Positions 58,001 through 64,000 of a DNA stretch of 64,000 bases are shown here, one piece after another (the first letter of the stretch is position 1; every line of letters begins with the position of its first letter). Under the pieces are notes generated by a model. The model did not search any database and was not told the origin of the DNA. It saw only the letters and a list, made by a program, of their open reading frames with translations. The position numbers and the translations under genes were made by a program. Origin of the DNA: Myroides pelagicus (GTDB taxonomy: Bacteria; Bacteroidota; Bacteroidia; Flavobacteriales; Flavobacteriaceae); contig NZ_WMJY01000003.1 in NCBI RefSeq assembly GCF_009711055.1, positions 315 to 64,314 on the forward strand, written 5' to 3'.

Positions 58001-61000
58001 CGTATCAATGGCAACACTTTCTATTTGATATAAGTTTTCTTTTACCACGGTAAAGTAAACAACTGCTTGATCATAAGCTTTTTTAAAAGAAACACTTACA
58101 TCTTTGGGTTTAGTACCAACAGTAATCAATTCACTAGATTGCTTTTTCCCTAGTGCAAATACTTCCATCAATACTTTAGTATCAGCTAGTGCAGCACGAA
58201 GTTTAAAGCTTGCTGGTTGACCTGCACGATACGTTTTCTCAAGTTCTTCAACAGCAATTAGATCCGTAGTCAACAAACTAGAAAGCTTCGTATTAGTAAC
58301 TTCTACTATTTGCTCTACCGTAATTTTCTCCCCTTTGCTATCTGTTATTTCTCCTTTTAAAATATAAGTACCAGAAGGTATATCTCTAGCTCCATTCCAA
58401 GTGATTCTAGACGACACCGAAGTATCAAATGAAGAAGTGAACAAAACAGCTCCCTCTTTCCATTTAGTTTTATCACCTTCCTCTCCATATGCTAAATGAG
58501 GAAACTTAGCTACGAACTCTTCATATGAATAAGTCTCTTCTTCACTCGTATGATTCCACCTTTTATTCAATACTCGATTGCGATATGGTGAAACTAATGG
58601 GCGAATAGATATCTTCCCTTTTCCTTTATAGTCCGCTCCATTTAAGGTAGTTGATGTGATTGTAATATTCTTCAAGTCCTCTGCAGAAATAGCATCTGCT
58701 ACATTAAAAGCTAACACTACAGATTTATCGCCTATCCTAACACGAGAAGACATCGATTGGATTTCTCCCGTACTATCAATAACTTCAGCATTTATAATAT
58801 ATTGATAGGTGCGAGGATCACTTGATTCTTTCTTTGAAGCCTCTGCTTTAAACACAATAGCAAACTTCCCCTCTTTATTAGTAATTACTTCTCCTTCCGT
58901 TATCTGTTTATTACCACCATATCCAATCTTCATTCGTCTATACCAAGGTAAATAAGGAAACTCCTCTTGTCTAAACACAGTATATCGCACTTTAGCTTCA
59001 CTTATTTTGATACCTGAATACGCGATAGCCTCACCTGTAACCTCTACTTGATCTCCAATAGTATAAAGTTTATCAACCTTATCCATCGTTACTTCAAAAG
59101 TCGGGCGCTTATACTCCTCTACACTAAAATACTTACTTCCCTCATTCTCATTAACTTCAATAACATAACTACCCAGCTGTCCTGTATTCGGAAGTACAAA
59201 AGCTCCCTGTACCGATCCAAATTCATTAGAGACCAATTGTAAACTCGACACTGTTTTTCCATTCACATCTTTTAGCGTTACCTCTGCATATTTATTCGGC
59301 TCAATATATTCCTTGACTCCTTCAATGCCCGTCAAAATACTCTTGAAGTAAACAGTCTGCCCAGGTCTATAAATTGCTCTATCTAAAAAAACCTTTGCTG
59401 TAGTGAATTTTGCATTTTCGTCTTCTTGACGCACTCTTCGATTATAGTAACGATTGCTATAAACAATAGGTTCTTCTTCGAAGCTATATAAACGGTAACC
59501 ATTTTTATCGTCTAAAGTCAAACTATGCTCCCCTTTACTATCCGTAACAACTATCATTTCCCAATAATTCTTATCTTCTTGATCTGAGCGTCTATTTGTT
59601 ACTTTAATGCGTGTATTGACTAATGGCTGACCTGTTATGCGATCATAAGCACGTAAAACCTTATCACTAAAAACTATTCCCTTATTTGAAACATTAACAG
59701 TCATACGTTCTACTAGATCTTTTCCATTCTTAAGTTTATCTAATGGAGCAGAACTTATGACTACATCGTATTTTCCTACTTTCAATCCCTGTAAAGCTAC
59801 ATGCGTACTGTGCCCTTTATAATCTTCATGCTTCTTTAGAGGTAAACTATAACTGCTAACTAATGTTCTATTAGATGTCAGATAGTAGAGTCCTTCTTTT
59901 TCGTGAAAATCATGAGGAAATTCTTCATTATAGGTACGGTTAGTATTCTCAAATACTTGTACATATATTTTTTCTAGATTCGTATAATTTAGAAAGACAG
60001 GGGTTTCCTGATTAGCTACCGTATATTCATTTAAATAAACTGATAAAACTGGTTTTTCAATCTGTTTTCTAAGGTTGTCAAAATACAACTTATCCGACTC
60101 AATCAAGGTCGTTGAAAGTTTCTTCTGCGCTTTATTAATAAAATCTAATAAGGCCTGTCCAGAAACGCTAAACTTTTCTTCCTGATAATAGGCATTAAAT
60201 TGGTTATATAAAAACTGTGTATAAGCTTTATATATATCTACGTTATTAGAATACTCCTTTAATAGTTCACGATAGTGCTTATCTTTCTCTTTTGCTGATA
60301 ACTCCCTTCCTGTTTGAAGTGTATATAAAGTAACGTAAACGACTAAATCTTTCTTTTTACGCGCTTGCAAATCGGATACAACGTTCCTTCTGAGCTTTTC
60401 TGTTGTTTCGATAACCGATTCACGTAACTCATCCTCAACAGAATAAAACAAACTATTCTCTAAGTAATTCGCATATTCTAAACGCAGTACTTCATAAATA
60501 GTAAAACTTGACAAATCAATACTAGACGACTGATCATATAAAAATAGAGAATCCCACTCCTTAACCAGCACTTTATTGTGCTTTTTTGCCTCTACCAATG
60601 CACGTTGATAACACTCGTTAATCTTTTCCTCCAGATACTCTTTCGTTGCCATACGAATATCATCCATTGGCTTCGATAAGTCTAAACTTGTTCGACTATG
60701 AAGCTTATATCTATTCTCTGATAAATAGATCTGATATATCTTCGCTAGATAAACGTCGATAAGTGCACTATAAATCCCTTTAGCCTTACTTCGTTCTTCA
60801 ACAAATGCTTCTATAACCTGATTAATATTATACTCTGAATCTTCTTTTGTATTTATATCAACTTTAGCTTTATAAAACATACCTTTCAAAAGACTAGCAT
60901 AATCCTTTTGTTGTCTAGAAATATCTATAATCTTATTGATATCAGAAGACATTGCTTTCACTTCACGCTTCTCTTCCATCGAGAGGACGCTTTCCCAAAG

Positions 61001-61084
61001 TTGTTGCAAATTGCTTTCGCCTCCTCCTTGTGCCATTCCACCAAGAGGAGCTAAAAGCATTAAATACAGGCAAATTTTTTTCAT
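55019..61084 (-). CDS. Alpha-2-macroglobulin-like MG2 protein with embedded TonB-plug-like segment
   Basis: A 2021-residue exported protein with a signal peptide ending near MAQG (residue 20). A helical N-terminal region precedes macroglobulin domains (MG2 near 560-660, with RPGQTVYFKS), an alpha-2-macroglobulin core near 1255-1300 (ALTQWKFMAYAHT) and a helical thioester-type domain (GGFPWFPGGDSDTHVTQ near 1590). The thioester site itself is lost: the place of CxEQ is Asn1484-Ser-Asp-Ala1487 before IFRQLYAN. A segment at about 1175-1240 (PLYVVDGVIV, then ALYGSRGSAGVVVITTK) is like the plug of TonB-dependent receptors. Bacterial relatives are periplasmic or surface protease traps. Confidence 0.85.
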   Translation of the reverse strand: MKKICLYLMLLAPLGGMAQGGGESNLQQLWESVLSMEEKREVKAMSSDINKIIDISRQQKDYASLLKGMFYKAKVDINTKEDSEYNINQVIEAFVEERSKAKGIYSALIDVYLAKIYQIYLSENRYKLHSRTSLDLSKPMDDIRMATKEYLEEKINECYQRALVEAKKHNKVLVKEWDSLFLYDQSSSIDLSSFTIYEVLRLEYANYLENSLFYSVEDELRESVIETTEKLRRNVVSDLQARKKKDLVVYVTLYTLQTGRELSAKEKDKHYRELLKEYSNNVDIYKAYTQFLYNQFNAYYQEEKFSVSGQALLDFINKAQKKLSTTLIESDKLYFDNLRKQIEKPVLSVYLNEYTVANQETPVFLNYTNLEKIYVQVFENTNRTYNEEFPHDFHEKEGLYYLTSNRTLVSSYSLPLKKHEDYKGHSTHVALQGLKVGKYDVVISSAPLDKLKNGKDLVERMTVNVSNKGIVFSDKVLRAYDRITGQPLVNTRIKVTNRRSDQEDKNYWEMIVVTDSKGEHSLTLDDKNGYRLYSFEEEPIVYSNRYYNRRVRQEDENAKFTTAKVFLDRAIYRPGQTVYFKSILTGIEGVKEYIEPNKYAEVTLKDVNGKTVSSLQLVSNEFGSVQGAFVLPNTGQLGSYVIEVNENEGSKYFSVEEYKRPTFEVTMDKVDKLYTIGDQVEVTGEAIAYSGIKISEAKVRYTVFRQEEFPYLPWYRRMKIGYGGNKQITEGEVITNKEGKFAIVFKAEASKKESSDPRTYQYIINAEVIDSTGEIQSMSSRVRIGDKSVVLAFNVADAISAEDLKNITITSTTLNGADYKGKGKISIRPLVSPYRNRVLNKRWNHTSEEETYSYEEFVAKFPHLAYGEEGDKTKWKEGAVLFTSSFDTSVSSRITWNGARDIPSGTYILKGEITDSKGEKITVEQIVEVTNTKLSSLLTTDLIAVEELEKTYRAGQPASFKLRAALADTKVLMEVFALGKKQSSELITVGTKPKDVSVSFKKAYDQAVVYFTVVKENLYQIESVAIDTREQVEGLSIEVSTFRDKLSPGQEEKWSLLIKGANKDKVLAEVLATMYDQSLDQFVPHSLNDLYTPRKHYYNNSNYFQFGNAFDKRTYGREIMSNGHLATSFYLFRIVELNDFKFSTRSFRIADSNGRTMPPPPAVQAKKRGIGTKSDESVQVRGASSFNDDNSPLYVVDGVIVNEAPAKDEIATIEVLKEEKATALYGSRGSAGVVVITTKDAALQVLENIDSRKNLKETAFFYPQLKTDKDGNVKIEFTAPEALTQWKFMAYAHTKDLESAYLEKTVRTQKELMVTPHVPRFLRQGDEIVLSSKVTNLSDGKVDSHVALLLFDAFTMEPIDAAFNHVDKVKEVIGLERGESGVVQWTVNVPQHIQAVVYRIVAKAGDFSDGEEAALPVLSDKILLTESMPIFVKKGDDKQFTFDRFVQARTESTEDFRLTFEMTTNPLWNAIFALPSLRETKSKNSDAIFRQLYANVVSTGIVNNNPVIKKVFEEWNTTGQLKSRLSKQEELRTILLAETPWLADAEREEEQMKRIALLFDLNEMKQDRIQKFESLLELQNSDGGFPWFPGGDSDTHVTQSIIEGFGELKKMGLLNESLGFDYQTLIQRAITYVDEVQYGQYLKEKEQDKALYPLQTQYLYVRSFFIEDVRINDRYTTMFAQYLKRTEDYQPSMVYQQGVNAIVAYRFGKGKSAAKQMKSLFNQSVESANTGMYWKSNIVGCNWYDTPVSNQVLMLEAALEINAHKYAKEIEAMKVWLLRNKQAKAWRSDKATVKAIYALMRTEKSGKANNQDLVIKIGGEPLDITASEQMKIGYVKQAWSAKEINPMMQTVEVSKQSPGVAYGGMYWQYFEKLDKITSSNTGVSLNKQLYIKTVTSKGNVLQEITKDTPIRVGDIVTVRLEMEVRQDMDYVHLKDMRASGFEPTNVLSGYRRENSLSYYEETRDASTNFFISRLQSGTYVFEYDLRASVPGVFSNGVMTLQSMYAPELSAHTEGVKVTIKQ

Positions 61085-61211
61085 AATACGCTATTTTTTA
61101 AACAGTAGGGGTAAATACGCACCCTTTCAGTTATTAATCTCTTAAATATATTCATAATACACAAACGAGGAAAATCACTTCTTTATTTTATAAACTCACT
61201 CCCAAAATACC

Positions 61212-61247
61212 AAAAAGGGGAACAAACTTGCAGCTGTTCCCCCTTTT
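61212..61247 (-). terminator. Terminator after the M28 peptidase gene
   Basis: AAAAAGGGGAACA (61212-61224) pairs with TGTTCCCCCTTTT (61235-61247, one extra C) around a 10-nt loop, with TTTTTG following on the minus strand. Confidence 0.8.
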
Positions 61248-61257
61248 CTATATTAAT

Positions 61258-62817
61258 CTATTCATTACTCGTGCGTTTTGGCCCTTTCGATTCTGGCCAT
61301 TTTTGACGTTCGCCGTCTTTAGTCAATGGCAATACTATACGTTCTCTCGAAACTAGCTCTTCTTCTTGACTTGCCTTATAAGCAAGAATTGCGATCAAGA
61401 TAGCATTGCTTTGTACATCATCATAAACGATTTTATCCGCAGTATCTCTGTTGGTATGCCAAGTATATTTACCATATCCCCAACTTAAAGAACTCATCAT
61501 AAAACCGGGAATGTTTTTACTTACAAAAGAAACGTGGTCTGAACCTCCTCCCGAAGGGGATCCAGGGAAATAAGTCTTCAAATCTTGTTTATACTTCTGT
61601 GGAACAGCATGAAGCCAATCTGTAAGGAATTGATAAGAATTTAAGAAACCTTGTCCTGATAAATAAGCGACTCTTCCTGTACCATTATCTTGATTAAATA
61701 CTGTTTGCGTTTTTTCTACAATTTCTGGGTTATCAGCCACGAAAGCGCGAGAACCATTCAAACCTTGCTCTTCACTTCCCCAGTTACCAATTAAGATTGT
61801 ACGTTTTGGTATTGGTAACACTTCTTTCAAAATACGTGCAGCCTCCATCATCGTAATAATACCTGTACCATTATCTGTAGCACCTGTACCACCATCCCAA
61901 CTATCTAAATGAGCTGAAAGAACCACATACTCATCTGCTTTTTCTCCTCCTTTTAACTCTGCAATCGTATTATAAGTCTGTGTTGTACCTAAATCTTTAG
62001 ACTGTGCATTAATATTAATCTTAGGTTGTTTTCCATTCTCTGCTAGACGGTATAACAGTCCATAATCCTCCAAAGCAATATCAACTGTTGGAATTCTTTC
62101 TGTTGTAGCTCCAAATATTTTGTTTGCACCAACAACGCCACTCCAATGTGACATTACTATTCCAACAGCACCCGCTTCCTCTAGCACTTTCGGTAATTCC
62201 TTTGCTGTATAACCAGTATTTTTAATGCGTTGTGCCCATGCTTCCGTAGCAGCCTTTTTATTCGCTATCATCTTTTCATAAGACTCTTTTGTAGCATATT
62301 CTTCCCATTGGTATTCAGGACGACCAGTCTCTTGATGCATAGAAATCAAAACAATCTTTCCTTTAACGGTAGGTAGCCATGCCTCAAAAGCAGCCTTGTC
62401 AGCCACATCAGCTAAAATAATCACCTCTGCTTCCACACCATTTTTCTTTGTACTAGGACTCCATGCTAATTGGGTTCCTTCAAGACTTTTGATGCGCGGA
62501 TAAGTCATTGTCAATTGTGTTGTGCCACGATCCCAAGCTTTCCATGTTCCATAAGCTTCGTTACGCGCTTCGAATCCCATCGCTTGGTATTCGTCCTTTA
62601 CCCAATTATGCGCTTGCATCATCTGAGGAGTACCTACTAAACGGGGACCTATCACATCCAACAATTCAAAAGCATAACGCTTTAACTGTGAGTTTTCCGT
62701 TCCCTCTTTTACAATTGCATCAATAATTGGATCATTTGATTGTTGAGCTTGCATGAAAGTACTTGAAAGAAGTGTAACTCCCAAGACCCCCATCTTTACC
62801 ACATTGTTAATTCTCAT
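61258..62817 (-). CDS. M28 family metallopeptidase with PA-like insert
   Basis: A 519-residue exported aminopeptidase-type enzyme with signal peptide (cleavage near FMQA-QQ, residue 24). The dinuclear zinc site of M28 is complete: His303 and Asp315 in SAHLDSWDGGTGATDNG, catalytic Glu349 and ligand Glu350 in GSEEQG, Asp377 in NQDNG and His454 in TWHTNRD. A protease-associated-like domain lies in about 115-270. It likely trims peptides in the periplasm or outside, together with the S46 and M3 peptidases. Transcribed alone. Confidence 0.92.
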   Translation of the reverse strand: MRINNVVKMGVLGVTLLSSTFMQAQQSNDPIIDAIVKEGTENSQLKRYAFELLDVIGPRLVGTPQMMQAHNWVKDEYQAMGFEARNEAYGTWKAWDRGTTQLTMTYPRIKSLEGTQLAWSPSTKKNGVEAEVIILADVADKAAFEAWLPTVKGKIVLISMHQETGRPEYQWEEYATKESYEKMIANKKAATEAWAQRIKNTGYTAKELPKVLEEAGAVGIVMSHWSGVVGANKIFGATTERIPTVDIALEDYGLLYRLAENGKQPKININAQSKDLGTTQTYNTIAELKGGEKADEYVVLSAHLDSWDGGTGATDNGTGIITMMEAARILKEVLPIPKRTILIGNWGSEEQGLNGSRAFVADNPEIVEKTQTVFNQDNGTGRVAYLSGQGFLNSYQFLTDWLHAVPQKYKQDLKTYFPGSPSGGGSDHVSFVSKNIPGFMMSSLSWGYGKYTWHTNRDTADKIVYDDVQSNAILIAILAYKASQEEELVSRERIVLPLTKDGERQKWPESKGPKRTSNE

Positions 62818-62949
62818 TTTGGTTAGTTTTAGTTAAATTCAAACAACCAAAATACACAAATATGCCTATCATAACCAAGAAAAGCAGTAGCTATCTAGTA
62901 AATAAGTACCATATTTAACATATTCAACTCAAAAAAATTCCTTATCTCC

Positions 62950-63612
62950 CTAAAAGTACTCGTATGTATAGAGTTTTCGGGTATCTAAACCGCCTCCTTC
63001 ACCTTGCTCCACAATCAAAGCATTATCTCTATCTATCACTCTGTTTACAATTATTTTTTCAGCATCTCCACTGCGTTTAATTATTTTATCTAAACTCCCA
63101 TCTTCTTTATAAGTAAACTCTTCAGAATAGGTAAATGGAACTTCAGAAACAACCCCTTCGTTTTCTATCAAAATCAATTGGTTATGATCATTAAAACTTT
63201 TAGTACTTTTCAATCGATAATCACCATTAATCTGCGTAACTACTAATTGCCCTTTATCATTCCATTCTTCGGTTGACGACATAACAGAAACACCATTTAA
63301 AGGTTTGGTTTGTATTTCACGTTTGCCTTCAGCATAGGCAGGATATTCAATTGAATTCATCATAAACTCTTGCACTCCTTCGCTATCCACCTGCATTATA
63401 AAAAATGATTCCGCTTTAACAATATACCCTTGATCATTAAAAGAATAAACAGTTTTAATCGTTTCATGTTTATTCAAATTAGTAACAGTTTCCGTATAAG
63501 ACTTTACTTTCCCCTTAATCCCAGCAATCAAAAGGTCATTTTTTATTAAATCACTCTTCTGCGTACAACTAACAAATGATGCTATAAGCATCAATACAAA
63601 CAACTTTTTCAT
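62950..63612 (-). CDS. Lipoprotein with YD-repeat-like units
   Basis: A 220-residue lipoprotein (lipobox FVSC, Cys16). The body contains four loosely repeated units with the pattern aromatic-Asn/Lys-Asp/Glu-x-Gly-x-Leu/Ile: SFNDQGYIVKAE, EWNDKGQLVVTQ, SFNDHNQLILIE and TYKEDGSLDKII. These recall RHS/YD-type beta repeats. No function is assigned. It is not linked to the M28 gene (132-nt gap with no shared frame). Confidence 0.6.
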   Translation of the reverse strand: MKKLFVLMLIASFVSCTQKSDLIKNDLLIAGIKGKVKSYTETVTNLNKHETIKTVYSFNDQGYIVKAESFFIMQVDSEGVQEFMMNSIEYPAYAEGKREIQTKPLNGVSVMSSTEEWNDKGQLVVTQINGDYRLKSTKSFNDHNQLILIENEGVVSEVPFTYSEEFTYKEDGSLDKIIKRSGDAEKIIVNRVIDRDNALIVEQGEGGGLDTRKLYTYEYF

Positions 63613-63858
63613 AATTTCCTTTTAATTATTTTAAAGCAGAAAATTAACAATAATTATTAATACTAAAAAATATTTTAAGACGTTGTATTTATACGTTATC
63701 AACTTAGATAATAAAAAAAACCTATAAACGTAGATTCAATTATTCTAAGTATCTACACAATAAAAAACTGCCCTAATCATGTGATTAACTAAAAACTATG
63801 CAAGTCAAAAGTAAAGCGTACATTAGCCGCAATTATCAAAACATTCAATATATCGACA
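63613..63858. other. Divergent intergenic region, nothing specific seen
   Basis: About 245 nt between a minus-strand lipoprotein gene and a plus-strand transporter. It must hold both promoters, but no TAnnTTTG match at a good distance was identified. Confidence 0.35.
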
Positions 63859-64000
63859 ATGAAAAACCTAAAAGGAATCATCTACGCACTAATTTCCTCA
63901 GGAACCTTTGGTTTAGTTCCGTTATTTTCCTTGCCGTTAATTGTACCGGGGTTACGACCAGAAGGTGTAGCGGCAATTGGAATACCTACCATATTATTTT
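63859..64000 (+). CDS. EamA/DMT-family transporter, 5' end only
   Basis: The start of a membrane protein beginning MKNLKGIIYALISSGTFGLV and continuing PLFSLPLIVPGL before the window ends. 47 codons are visible. The first helix with the small-residue SSGTFGLVPLF pattern is typical of drug/metabolite transporters of the EamA family. The substrate cannot be inferred from the fragment. Confidence 0.65.
   Translation, partial: MKNLKGIIYALISSGTFGLVPLFSLPLIVPGLRPEGVAAIGIPTILF

Overview
This window looks like a chromosomal segment of a Bacteroidota bacterium, most likely family Flavobacteriaceae (a Flavobacterium- or Myroides-type genome). The grounds are very AT-rich DNA, many genes preceded by the Bacteroidota -7 box TAnnTTTG, few Shine-Dalgarno-like sites, zinc-independent ribosomal proteins L36, S14 and S4, and typical families (S46 dipeptidyl-peptidase, MG2/alpha-2-macroglobulin protein, CtlX-type amidinotransferases, DMT transporter). 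The genus is an inference. No rRNA, tRNA, CRISPR array, integrase, transposase or phage gene was seen.

Layout. 1-7.1 kb (minus strand): a SAM methyltransferase, two guanidine-modifying hydrolases, citrate synthase, enolase and carA, mostly separated by clear terminators. 7.2-24.2 kb (minus strand): an essentially unbroken str-S10-spc-alpha supercluster running rpsL, rpsG, fusA, rpsJ, S10 block, spc block, secY, infA, rpmJ, rpsM, rpsK, rpsD, rpoA, rplQ. It is fed by a two-box promoter just upstream of rpsL and interrupted by two structured gaps (rpsJ/rplC and rpsK/rpsD) that look regulatory. 24.2-25.3 kb is a gene-poor AT-rich gap. 25.3-33.3 kb is a mixed-strand housekeeping region: rlmB, a kinase-fold-like unknown, rhomboid protease, rarA, a HAD nucleotidase, radC, a Mur-ligase-like mpl, and two small membrane proteins.

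33.4-38.9 kb (minus): a large repeat-rich exported protein, overlapping a lipoprotein that resembles a TIM-barrel glycosidase, then an S46 DPP7-type peptidase. 39.0-44.7 kb (minus): a complete seven-gene Mrp Na+/H+ antiporter operon (A to G, mostly overlapping). 44.9-47.1 kb (minus): obg, adk, hpt; upstream of hpt lies a candidate small RNA with its own promoter, three hairpins and a terminator. 47.8-49.4 kb (plus): purK-purE, followed by a 0.5 kb gap holding a perfect 17-bp inverted repeat. 49.9-64 kb: an acyl-CoA-dehydrogenase-like flavoprotein, an M3 oligopeptidase, a lipoprotein, a pirin, a 2021-residue alpha-2-macroglobulin-like protein, an M28 peptidase, another lipoprotein and the 5' end of an EamA transporter.

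How the parts fit: most of the window is core growth machinery (translation, secretion, nucleotide and central carbon metabolism, peptidoglycan recycling, ion homeostasis) plus envelope peptidases suited to peptide feeding. No defence island or other obviously novel multi-gene system is present. The most promising unexplained items are the candidate small RNA at about 47.25-47.39 kb, the attenuator-like rpsD leader, the rpsJ/rplC hairpin, the 49.7 kb inverted repeat, the thioester-less macroglobulin with an embedded TonB-plug-like segment, and the kinase-fold-like protein after rlmB.
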